From contig OY282565.1 in NCBI GenBank assembly GCA_958296445.1, positions 3,149,570 through 3,213,569 on the forward strand: DNA of 64,000 nucleotides, written 5' to 3'. The position numbers and the translations under genes were made by a program. Shown in pieces: positions 8,949 through 16,604 of the stretch (the stretch's first letter is position 1; every line of letters starts with the position of its first letter). This DNA comes from an uncultured Dehalococcoidia bacterium (GTDB lineage: Bacteria > Chloroflexota > Dehalococcoidia > Lucifugimonadales > UBA3495). Below the pieces are notes generated by a model. That model searched no databases. It had not been told where the DNA came from and was given only the letters and a program-made list of their open reading frames with translations.

Positions 8949-9209
8949 GGACAAGCTGCGCGGGTTTTCGCGTTATTCCCGCACTTCCCCGTTATTCCCG
9001 TGCGGGCGGGAATTTACGGAACTGGCGGATGTCACTGGCGGATGTCGGCGCTCTCTTGTTGCGGCGTCTGGGTTCCCGCCTTCGCGGGAATGACGGGGGC
9101 GGCGGTGGTGATGGGCGACGGCGGCGGTGATGACGGGTGTTGGCGGGGTTGCGTTGGGGGGCGGGGCTTGCTATTGTTGGCGCACCCCAGCGGCTTGTGG
9201 AGGGATTGA
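8949..9209. repeat. Intergenic R3 repeats
   Basis: Contains TTCCCGCCTTCGCGGGAATGACGG (R3, about 9075-9098), further partial TTCCCG half-sites at about 8975-9010, and short GATGACGGG/GGCGGTGATG repeats. The end carries the GGAGG ribosome site of the monooxygenase gene. Confidence 0.7.
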
Positions 9210-10271
9210 ATGGCATCGCCCAAGCATACCGGCATACATCTGGATTTCGGGATTTTCGACTCGGTGGAGTGGAGCGAGGAGCGGGCGGCGGACATTTACG
9301 AAAACCGTCTGCAACTGGCGGAGTTCGCCGACAAAAACGGCTTTTACGCTTTCCATCTGGTGGAGCATCATACTACGCCGTTGTGCATTGCGCCGTCGCC
9401 GGGCATCTTTCTGTCAGCCATCGCACAGCGCACCAGCCGCATTCGCTTGGGGCCGCTGGGGTTCTTGCTGCCATTCCACAATCCGCTGCGGCTGTATCAC
9501 GAAATTTGTATGCTGGACCATCTGTGCCAGGGGCGGCTGGAGCTGGGGTTTGCCCGCGGCGTGGTGCCGATGGAGGCGGAGCGGTTCGGGCTGCCCGGCG
9601 ATGAGGAGCGCCGCGATATGATGCGGGAGGCGCTGGAGGTTCTGCTCTACGGATTCAATCACGACACGCTGGACTTTGAGGGCAGGTATTTCAACTATTC
9701 GGGCATCAAGCTGTGGCTGAAGCCCTACCAGAATCCCTATCCGCCGCTGTGGTATCCCACGGCCAATATAGATATGATTCCGTGGGTGGCGGAGGCCGGA
9801 ATGAACACCTGCGGCATTATCGAGCCGTCGCGGGAATACCGGGAACATTATGACCTTTACAAGAAAATCTGGGCGGAAAACAAGGACAAGCCCAATCGTA
9901 TTAACGGTCACGTGGCGGAACCCAAAATCGGGATGGCTCGTCCGGTATATGTGGCGGGCAGCGACGCTGAGGCGTTGGAGACGGCCCGCTCGGCCCATCG
10001 GGTCTGGCGTTCCCATATCGGCTTTTTGTTCGACCAGGCCGGGGTGACCATCGAGCCGCTGGAGCGGCTGAGCGATTTTGATACGCTGATCCGCGAGGAA
10101 ACGCTGATAGTGGGGTCGCCGCAGACGGTGGCTGACCAGATTGCGCGAACCGTGGATGACTGCGGGATAAACTATTTCAACGCTCTGTTCGCTTTTGGCG
10201 ACCTGAGCCACGGGCAGGTGATGCGCTCGGCGGAGCTGTTCGCGGGGGAGGTGATGCCGGCGTTCCGGTAG
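9210..10271 (+). CDS. LLM-class flavin-dependent monooxygenase (bacterial-luciferase-like)
   Basis: A 353-residue luciferase-like monooxygenase, a TIM barrel that uses reduced flavin and O2. Typical features are FHLVEHHTTP near residue 50, the SRIRLGPLGFLLPFHNPLRLYHEICMLD-type strand-helix stretch, GRLELGFARG, and the C-terminal VGSPQTVADQI. GGAGGGATTGA precedes the ATG. Family members oxidise sulfonates, alkanes, chelators or aldehydes; the substrate here is unknown. Lineages such as SAR202 carry expansions of this family. It is flanked by repeats and by a convergent small gene. Confidence 0.9.
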   Translation: MASPKHTGIHLDFGIFDSVEWSEERAADIYENRLQLAEFADKNGFYAFHLVEHHTTPLCIAPSPGIFLSAIAQRTSRIRLGPLGFLLPFHNPLRLYHEICMLDHLCQGRLELGFARGVVPMEAERFGLPGDEERRDMMREALEVLLYGFNHDTLDFEGRYFNYSGIKLWLKPYQNPYPPLWYPTANIDMIPWVAEAGMNTCGIIEPSREYREHYDLYKKIWAENKDKPNRINGHVAEPKIGMARPVYVAGSDAEALETARSAHRVWRSHIGFLFDQAGVTIEPLERLSDFDTLIREETLIVGSPQTVADQIARTVDDCGINYFNALFAFGDLSHGQVMRSAELFAGEVMPAFR

Positions 10272-10291
10272 CGGGGGGTTGGGGTGTGTGC

Positions 10292-10708
10292 CTACTCGTC
10301 CGGTTCGCCGTCTAGGAACTGCTGGACTTCGGGTGTCCGTGGGAGCATAAGAACGCCGTTCACCTCGACGCCGAACTTTTCGTAGGCCGCGGCTTCCCGC
10401 TTGCGCCGTTGCTTGCGTTCTTCATCGCGGCCCTCGGCGTGGCCCTCTTTTCGGGCTTGCTCTTTTAGTTTTATTGCTCGCATTGTGGCTAGAACCATGG
10501 ATAGCGTGGCCTCCCGGCAGATTGATGACAGTAGGGCGATGCCTGCGGATGCGCTGGAGATGTTGCCTAGCTGAGGGATTAGGTTGTCCAGCCGCCAGGA
10601 ATCCCAGTACAGCCATAGGGACAGTGCGCAGGCTGTCAGGGAAACTAGGTAGACGGTGCAATAGAACTTGCCTAGGGCGCGGATGGCTTCGTTGGTTGAG
10701 TTTTCCAT
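10292..10708 (-). CDS. Small membrane protein with charged EGHAEGR tail, copy A
   Basis: A 138-residue protein of unknown function. It has two hydrophobic segments (about 15-35 and 48-70), then a charged helix containing EGHAEGR and ERKQRRKREAAAYEKFGVEVNG, and ends with LPRTPEVQQFLDGEPDE. Arg/Glu/Gly-rich octads of this kind also occur in the tails of Rpn-type proteins, but no nuclease domain is present. It is a close duplicate of 11016-11456, and a shared upstream leader shows that the copies arose by local duplication. Confidence 0.7.
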   Translation of the reverse strand: MENSTNEAIRALGKFYCTVYLVSLTACALSLWLYWDSWRLDNLIPQLGNISSASAGIALLSSICREATLSMVLATMRAIKLKEQARKEGHAEGRDEERKQRRKREAAAYEKFGVEVNGVLMLPRTPEVQQFLDGEPDE

Positions 10709-10763
10709 TTGTTTCTATGCTAGGGATGCGTGGGGCGGGTTGTCAACCGTTGGGGTCGAGCGA

Positions 10764-10982
10764 ATGAACGCAGAATTTGTTATCTGCATCAAAAACGATG
10801 GCTACCCGGCTTCCTTGGTGATGAACAAAATCTATCGGATTCTGGCCGATGACGAAGCTGCGAAGCGGGGGTTGCTCCGCGTCATAGACGAATCGGGAGC
10901 TGACTACCTGTATCCCGAAGTCTACTTCGTCCTTGCCGAACCGGCGGAAGTGCTGGAACGCCAAAGCCGGGCGGATTTGTGA
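10764..10982 (+). CDS. Conserved small hypothetical protein
   Basis: A 72-residue protein starting MNAEFVICIKNDGYPASL. The pattern '(F)V(I/V)C(I/V)xNxGYxASLxxxKIYxxLxDxxAxxxGLxRVIDESGxDYLYP' is one I associate with a widespread short family in cyanobacteria and Chloroflexota; its function is unknown. ATG 10764 is chosen because upstream in-frame codons translate the duplicated leader and the antisense neighbour. It sits between the two diverged copies of the small membrane protein gene. Confidence 0.7.
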   Translation: MNAEFVICIKNDGYPASLVMNKIYRILADDEAAKRGLLRVIDESGADYLYPEVYFVLAEPAEVLERQSRADL

Positions 10983-11015
10983 CCATGTCTGAATACGAAA
11001 AGACGCCGTGTGCGG

Positions 11016-11456
11016 CTACTCGTCCGGCTCGCCGTCTAGGAACTGCTGGACTTCGGGTGTCCGTGGGAGCATAAGGACGCCGTTCACCTCGACGCCGAAC
11101 TTTTCGTAGGCCGCGGCTATCCGCTTGCACCGTTGCTTGCGTTCTTCCTCGCGGCCCTCGGCGTGGCCTTCCTCGCGGCCTTCGGCGTGGCCTTCTTTTC
11201 GGGCTTGCTCTTTTAGTTTTATTGCTCGCATTGTGGCTAGGACCATGGATAGTGTGGCCTCCCGGCAGATTGACGCTAGTAGGGCTATGCCTGCGGATGC
11301 GCTGGAGACGTTGCCTAGCTGGGGGATTAGGTTGTCCAGCCGCCAAGCATCCCAGTACAGCCATAGGGACAGTGCGCAGGCTGTCAGGGAAACTAGGTAG
11401 ACGGCGCAGTAGAACTTGCCTAGGGCGCGGATGGCTTCGTTGGTTGAGTTTTCCAT
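11016..11456 (-). CDS. Small membrane protein with charged EGHAEGR tail, copy B
   Basis: A 146-residue duplicate of 10292-10708, nearly identical through both hydrophobic segments and the C-terminal LPRTPEVQQFLDGEPDE. The main difference is one extra 24-base unit, giving EGHAEGREEGHAEGREE in place of EGHAEGRDE, so the tail contains a small variable tandem repeat. Function unknown. The leader TTTCTATGCTAGGGATGCG occurs upstream of copy A (from about 10711) and beyond copy B (from about 11507). Confidence 0.7.
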   Translation of the reverse strand: MENSTNEAIRALGKFYCAVYLVSLTACALSLWLYWDAWRLDNLIPQLGNVSSASAGIALLASICREATLSMVLATMRAIKLKEQARKEGHAEGREEGHAEGREEERKQRCKRIAAAYEKFGVEVNGVLMLPRTPEVQQFLDGEPDE

Positions 11457-11820
11457 TTGTGCCTATGCGCTTATGCTAGGGAGGCGCGGGGCGGATTGTC
11501 AACTTGTTTCTATGCTAGGGATGCGTGGGGCGGGTTGTCAACTGTTGGGGTCGAAAAGGGGAAATTGCGAAATTCCCTTTTGGCACCTTGAGCGAAAGCG
11601 CAGGGTCTCGTTGGCGTGGGGTGAGATTCTTCGCTTTGCTCAGAATGACAGGCGTTTGTTTGGGGTGGCGGGCGTTTGCTTGAGGGGGTAGGCGTTTGCT
11701 TGAGGGGGCGGGCATTTGTTTAGGGTGGCAGGTGTTTGGTTGGGGGGGGCGGATGGCGGGAGTGGTTTCGCAATTTTCTTTGGGAAAGGCGAGATTCTTC
11801 GCTTTGCTTAGGGCGGGGGG
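11457..11820. repeat. Intergenic repeats: duplicated leader, R2 copy and GGCGTTTGCTTGAGGGG units
   Basis: No gene is seen. After the duplicated leader comes an R2 element at about 11585-11650 (GAGATTCTTCGCTTTGCTCAG). Four degenerate units of about 23 bases (GGCGTTTGCTTGAGGGGG) follow at about 11648-11745, then another R2 fragment ending at the amidohydrolase stop. Confidence 0.7.
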
Positions 11821-12777
11821 TTAGAGACCTAGGAGGCGTTCTAGGTTGCGCCATAGGATGGCTTCTTTTTCCTCTTGGGTTAGGGTGGGGAGGGACATTA
11901 TCCAGGCGGCGGGCCAGTCGATCATCATGTCGGCGGGCCAGTCGGTGCCTAGTACTATGCGGTCTTGGCCTACGGCGTCTATTAGGTAGCGTAGGGCGGG
12001 TTCGCTGTGGGTTAGGCAGTCGTAGTGGAACTTGTTTAGGTAGGCGCTGGGGGGTTGCTGGATGTGGGCGCGGGCTTCGGGGCGAACCTGCCAGCCGCGA
12101 TCCATGCGGCCCGCGCCGTAGCAGGTATAGCCGCCGCCGTGGGCTAGGCAGATTTTCAGGTCGGGGCAGGCGTCCATTACGCCGCCGAATACGAAGGAGG
12201 CGAAGGTTACGGCGCGGTCGGTGAGGTTGCCGATGGTGTTGGGCAGGTGGTAGCGGTTGATTCTTGGCGTTACTGTGGTCGGGAGGGCCTGGTGAATCAG
12301 CAGCACCGCGCCCAACTGTTCCGCCGCTTTCCAGAAGGGGAGAAATTGGGGGTGGTCAAAGGTTTGGCCGTTTACGTGGTCGCCAATCATCGCGCCTTTC
12401 ATTCCCAGTTCCACTACAGCCCGCTCTAGTTCGGCGATGGCCGAGGGGATGTCCTGCATGGGCAGCGTGGCTAGGCCGGCGAGCCGGTGGGGGTAGTCTA
12501 GGGTCATTTGATGCACTTCGTTGTTGCAGTCGTTGGCGATGGCGGCGGTGGTGGCGGTTTCTTGGTCGTATTTGTAGAAGGCTACGTTGGTGGAAACTAC
12601 CTGCACGTCTACGCCGATGGAGTCCATATCGGCGATGCGCTGCTGGGGCGTCCAGGCGTTGCGGGGGTTGTGCAGTTCGCCTTCGGCGGCGGTCATACCG
12701 TGCCAGTGGCGGCCGGCCAGCACTTCGCGCTGGAAGCATTGGGGGGTGGAATGGGCGTGGATGTCTATGACCCGCAT
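11821..12777 (-). CDS. Amidohydrolase family 2 (ACMSD-like), paralog 3
   Basis: A 318-residue amidohydrolase with MRVIDIHAH at the start and the same metal-site motifs as its paralogs: HxH near residues 7-9, the His of LLIHQALP, LAHGGGYTCY, and LGTDWPADM with Leu replacing the usual Phe. ATG 12777 is preferred over the upstream ATG at 12819 because GCGAGGCAACCA provides a ribosome site and the start then aligns with the paralogs. FIHQGGD has become LIHQALP, so substrate preference may differ. It forms a pair with 12833-13789; a short GCAATGAC tandem repeat lies between them. Confidence 0.9.
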   Translation of the reverse strand: MRVIDIHAHSTPQCFQREVLAGRHWHGMTAAEGELHNPRNAWTPQQRIADMDSIGVDVQVVSTNVAFYKYDQETATTAAIANDCNNEVHQMTLDYPHRLAGLATLPMQDIPSAIAELERAVVELGMKGAMIGDHVNGQTFDHPQFLPFWKAAEQLGAVLLIHQALPTTVTPRINRYHLPNTIGNLTDRAVTFASFVFGGVMDACPDLKICLAHGGGYTCYGAGRMDRGWQVRPEARAHIQQPPSAYLNKFHYDCLTHSEPALRYLIDAVGQDRIVLGTDWPADMMIDWPAAWIMSLPTLTQEEKEAILWRNLERLLGL

Positions 12778-12832
12778 TGGTTGCCTCGCTTTGTGGTTTT
12801 TTTTGACGCAATGACGCAATGACGCAATGGGT

Positions 12833-13789
12833 TTATAGGTTTAGGAGCTTTTCTAGGTTTTTCCATAGGATGGCGTCTTTTTCGGCTTGGGTTAGGGTTT
12901 CTAGGCTTAGGATCCAGGACACGGGCCAGTCTATGGCCATATCGGCGGGCCAGTCGGTGCCGAATACTATGCGGTCAATGCCTACGGTGTCTATTAGGTA
13001 GCGGAGGGCGGGTTCGCTGTGGGTTAGGCAGTCGTAGTAGAACCTGTTTAGGTAGGCGCTGGGGGGCTGCTGGATGTGGGCGCGGGCTTCGGGGCGAACC
13101 TGCCAGCCGCGGTCCATGCGGCCTGCGCCGTAGCAGGTATAGCCGCCGCCGTGGGCTAGGCAGATTTTCAGGTCGGGGCAGGCGTCCATTACGCCGCCGA
13201 ATACGAAGGAGGCGAAGGTTACGGCGCGGTCAACTAGGTTGCCGATGGTGTTGGCTAGGTGGTAGCGGTTGGAGCGGGGCGTTACGAGAGTGTCGCCGCC
13301 CTGCTGGTGGATGAACATTATGGCGCCCATCTGCTCGGCGGCCCGCCATAGGGGGAGGTATTCCGGGTCGTCGAAGGTGCGTCCGTTGGCGGTGTCGTTA
13401 ATCATTGCGCCGACGAAGCCTAGGTTGTTGATTACGTGGTCGAGTTCGTTGATGGCGGCGTTTACGTCTTGCATGGGGATTTGGGCGAAACCCTTGAATC
13501 GGTCGGGGTAGTCTAGGGTCATTTGGTGGACTTCCTCGTTGCATTCCCGGTGCATGGCGGCGATGGTTTGGGGGTCTTTGTCGTAGAAGTAGAAGGCGGC
13601 CCCGGTGGAGACTACGTGGACGTCTACGCCTAGGGAGTTCATATCGTTGATGCGCTGTTCGGGTGTCCATACGCCGCGGGGGGTGACGCGCAAGTCTCCG
13701 GGGTTGACGCCGTGCCAGGTTTGGTTGGCGTTCATTGCCCGGAGGAAGCATTGGGGGGTTAAGTGGGCGTGGATGTCTATGGTTTTCAT
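12833..13789 (-). CDS. Amidohydrolase family 2 (ACMSD-like), paralog 4
   Basis: A 318-residue paralog starting MKTIDIHAH, with a clear AAAAGGAGAAAACC ribosome site. It has the His of FIHQQGGD, LAHGGGYTCY and FGTDWPADM. Its C-terminal half is almost identical to those of 1939-2940 and 11821-12777 (HIQQPPSAYLN, THSEPALRYLID), suggesting recent duplication or gene conversion. It is the first gene of the pair and follows the ABC permeases on the same strand after 338 bases of repeats, so co-regulation with the transporter is possible but not shown. Confidence 0.9.
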   Translation of the reverse strand: MKTIDIHAHLTPQCFLRAMNANQTWHGVNPGDLRVTPRGVWTPEQRINDMNSLGVDVHVVSTGAAFYFYDKDPQTIAAMHRECNEEVHQMTLDYPDRFKGFAQIPMQDVNAAINELDHVINNLGFVGAMINDTANGRTFDDPEYLPLWRAAEQMGAIMFIHQQGGDTLVTPRSNRYHLANTIGNLVDRAVTFASFVFGGVMDACPDLKICLAHGGGYTCYGAGRMDRGWQVRPEARAHIQQPPSAYLNRFYYDCLTHSEPALRYLIDTVGIDRIVFGTDWPADMAIDWPVSWILSLETLTQAEKDAILWKNLEKLLNL

Positions 13790-13802
13790 GGTTTTCTCCT
13801 TT

Positions 13803-14127
13803 TATGGGCGTGGGCGCACGGCTGTGCGCCCCTACGGGGTGCGGGGGTTGGGCGCACGGCTGTGCGCCCCTACGGGGTGCGGGGTTGGGCGCACGCTGTG
13901 CGCCCCTACGGGGTGCGGGCGGGGGCGCGTGTTGTGTGGGCCGGCGTGGGGCAGGGTTGGGCGCACACTGTGCGCCCCTACGGGATATGGGGTTTGCGAT
14001 TTTTGGGTTTTCGGATTTTATGGGCCGGGGGTGCGTTGGTGTGCGGCCCGGCGGGGCGCGGTTTTTGGGTTTTATGGGGCGGGGGCGCGTGTTGTGCGGG
14101 CCGGCGTGGTGCAGGGTTTGGGGGATT
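13803..14127. repeat. R1 hairpin array and GC-rich simple sequence
   Basis: Four R1 units lie between 13810 and 13985. The third and fourth have shortened loops (GCGCACGCTGTGCGC and GCGCACACTGTGCGC) that keep the stem. The rest is GTGTTGTGCGGGCCGGCGTGG repeated twice and GGTTTTTGGGTTTTATGGG. No gene is seen. Confidence 0.85.
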
Positions 14128-15036
14128 TTAGCGGCCGCGTTGGCGGGGGTCTAGGATGTCGCGTAGGGCGTCGCCGGCGAAGGCGAAGCCTAGTACGGTT
14201 AGGCTTAGGGCTACGCCGGGGAATATGAGCATCCAGGGGGCGGTGCGGAGGAATTGGGCGGCTTGGCCGGTTAACATTCCGCCCCAGGATGGGGTGGGGG
14301 GTTCGATGCCCAAGCCTAGGAAGGATAGGCCGGCTTCGGTGAGTATGGCGGTGCCGAACATTGAGGACATAATGATGAGGAAGGGGGCCATTGAGTTGGG
14401 GGCGATGTGGCGCAGGATTACGCGCCGGTCGGAGGCGCCGATGGCCCGGGCAGACAGGACGTAGTCGGACTCGCGGAGGGAGATGGTGGAGGCGCGGATG
14501 ACGCGGACGCCCCGGGGGAGGATGGTGGCGGCGATGGCGATAATCAGTATTTGCGTGGACTGTTCGCCTAGGGCGGCCACGATGGCTAGGGCTAGGATTA
14601 GGTCGGGGAGGGCCATCCACATATCTATGATTCGTTGTAGCCCGGAGTCGATGTAGCCCATAAAGTAGCCGGAAATCAGGCCGAGCAGGGCTCCGGCGCC
14701 GGTGCCGAGCAGCACTGAGGCGAATCCTACCAGCAGGGAAATCCGGGCTCCGTGAACTACACGGCTGAATACGTCGCGCCCGAATTCGTCGGTGCCGAAC
14801 AGGTGGGTTGCGCCGGGGGCGACGCGCACGGCGTCATATTTTTGGGCTTGGTAGTCGAAGGGGGCGATGATGTCGGCGAATATGGCTACCGCGGCGACAA
14901 GCAGCACTACCAGCAGCCCCAGGGCGCCTAGGGGCTTGGCCCGCAGGTGGCGCCAGGTGGCGCGGGCGAAGGTGCGCTTTCGCCGTACCGCGTTCCCGGC
15001 GTTGTCCATTTCCAGTATGCCCGTTGATTCGGCCAC
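14128..15036 (-). CDS. Oligopeptide-type ABC transporter permease (DppC/OppC family)
   Basis: A 302-residue inner-membrane permease. About six transmembrane segments follow a cytoplasmic N-terminus, and the EAA-type loop is LSARAIGASDRRVILRHIAPN near residue 195. The FGTDEFGRDVFSRVVHGARISL motif near residue 80 is diagnostic for DppC/OppC. It lies 27 bases downstream of the DppB-type permease. No DppD/DppF ATPase follows; instead there are repeats and then amidohydrolases, so the ATPase must be encoded elsewhere. Confidence 0.92.
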   Translation of the reverse strand: MAESTGILEMDNAGNAVRRKRTFARATWRHLRAKPLGALGLLVVLLVAAVAIFADIIAPFDYQAQKYDAVRVAPGATHLFGTDEFGRDVFSRVVHGARISLLVGFASVLLGTGAGALLGLISGYFMGYIDSGLQRIIDMWMALPDLILALAIVAALGEQSTQILIIAIAATILPRGVRVIRASTISLRESDYVLSARAIGASDRRVILRHIAPNSMAPFLIIMSSMFGTAILTEAGLSFLGLGIEPPTPSWGGMLTGQAAQFLRTAPWMLIFPGVALSLTVLGFAFAGDALRDILDPRQRGR

Positions 15037-15063
15037 TTCTGCCTGCCTTGCTTTTGTTGCCGT

Positions 15064-16026
15064 TTAGCCGTAGCGGATGCGGGGGTCGAGCAGGCCGTAC
15101 AGCAGGTCTACTACTAGGTTTGCCAGCAGGACTACTAGGGCGATGAACATAATGATTGCCTGGATTACCGGGGTGTCGCGGCCGGCGACTGTCTGCACCA
15201 ACAGTTGGCCTAGGCCGGGGATTTGGAATACTTGCTCAATCACTACTTGCCCGCCGAAAAGAATCACTACCTCGAATCCGGCCAGGGTGGTGACGGGCAG
15301 CAGGGCGTTGCGCAGCACGTGGATAAACAGGATACGCGTCCGGTGGAGTCCTTTGGACTGGGCGGTGCGGACGTAGTCCTCGCGCAGCACTTCCAGGACG
15401 GAGGAGCGGGTCATCCGCAGCATACCGGCGGAGCTGCGGGCGCCGACGACTAGGGCGGGGAAAAACATTGTTTGCAGGTTGGCCCACGGGTTTTCCCACA
15501 GGTCTTTGTAGGAAATGGGCGGTTTCCAGTCGAATATAACGGCTAGGGCGAACAGAACCAGCAGCCCCAGCCAGAAGTTGGGCATAGACTCGAAAATCAT
15601 ACTAAAGAAACGCAGGCCGTAGTCAATGAGGGAGTCTTGGCGGACTGCGGCAATGACGCCGCAGGGTATGGCAACCAGAGTGGCGATAAGGACGGCCATA
15701 ACGGCCAACTGGGCGCTGACGGCGATGCGGGGGAGCATTCGCTCGGATACGGGGATGCGGTTGGTGAGGGATTTGCCGAGGTCGCCGGTGAAAAATCCGG
15801 CGGCCCAATCGCGGTACTGGAGAAAGATGTTGCGGTCGAGGCCCAGCTCGCGGCGGACGCGCTCGATTTCTTCCTGCGTGGCTAGGTTGGCCCGGTCTTC
15901 GCCGCCTAGAACTACGGTGGTGGCGTAGTCGCCGGGGATTACGTGGAGCAGGAAGAAAATGATAAAGGACACTCCCACGGCGGTGGGAATGAACAAAAGG
16001 ACGCGCCGGATGATGTAGCTGGTCAT
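15064..16026 (-). CDS. Oligopeptide-type ABC transporter permease (DppB/OppB family)
   Basis: A 320-residue permease that begins with the DppB signature YIIRRVLLFIPTAVGVSFI and has the coupling motif VRTAQSKGLHRTRILFIHVLRNALLP. It forms the heterodimeric pore with the DppC-type partner just downstream. Together with the lipoprotein at 16605-18599 it makes up an oligopeptide, nickel or small-solute importer; specificity cannot be read from the permeases. A 578-base repeat tract separates it from the binding-protein gene. Confidence 0.92.
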   Translation of the reverse strand: MTSYIIRRVLLFIPTAVGVSFIIFFLLHVIPGDYATTVVLGGEDRANLATQEEIERVRRELGLDRNIFLQYRDWAAGFFTGDLGKSLTNRIPVSERMLPRIAVSAQLAVMAVLIATLVAIPCGVIAAVRQDSLIDYGLRFFSMIFESMPNFWLGLLVLFALAVIFDWKPPISYKDLWENPWANLQTMFFPALVVGARSSAGMLRMTRSSVLEVLREDYVRTAQSKGLHRTRILFIHVLRNALLPVTTLAGFEVVILFGGQVVIEQVFQIPGLGQLLVQTVAGRDTPVIQAIIMFIALVVLLANLVVDLLYGLLDPRIRYG

Positions 16027-16604
16027 CGGGTTTCACCAGCCGGGTTGGTTGGGGCGCCTTTTTTGGTGTTGTTTGGCGGTTCCGGGTGTGTTGGCTTTTT
16101 CTCCGGGGTGGCTGGTTCCCGCTTTCGCGGGAATGACGGGTATGGGCGGGGATGGCCGGGGATGGGGGTTAATGACGGGTATGGGTTGGAATGATGGGTA
16201 AAGGCCGGGGGTATTGGCTTTTCCCTGGGGTGTCTGGTTCCCGCTTTCGCGGGAATGACGGGTATGGGCGGGGATGGCCGGGTATGGGTGTTAATGATGG
16301 GTATGGGCGGGGATGACGGGTATGGGTTGGAATGATAGGTAAAGGCCGGGGTGTTGGACGTTTGCTGGGTGAAAGGGCCAACCGCCCGTCCTTATGGCTG
16401 TCACCCTGAGCGCGGCGAGGGGTCTCTGTTGCGGGGAGGGGATTCTTCGCTACGCTCAGAATGACAGGGCTTTGCTCAGAATGACAGATTATTTTGTTTG
16501 GAATGGCCGGGCTTTGCTCAGAATGACAGATTGTTTTGTTTGGAATGGCCGGGCTTTGCTCAGAATGACAGATTGTTTTGTTTGGAATGGCCGGGGGTGT
16601 TGGG
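16027..16604. repeat. R3 and R2 repeats between binding protein and permeases
   Basis: No gene is seen. Two R3 units (TTCCCGCTTTCGCGGGAATGACGGG) occur at about 16117-16141 and 16239-16263, followed by GGTATGGGCGGGGATG units. From 16394 there is an R2 element, then a 61-base unit (TTTGCTCAGAATGACAGAT plus TGTTTTGTTTGGAATGGCCG) repeated about three times to 16594. Confidence 0.85.

Noticed and set aside
7956..8954. Minus-strand frame of 332 codons opposite the esterase
   Set aside because: An antisense shadow; the esterase has an intact catalytic triad and a strong ribosome site.
13803..14230. Plus-strand frames rich in CAPTG over the R1 array
   Set aside because: They translate R1 hairpins and the antisense of the DppC gene.
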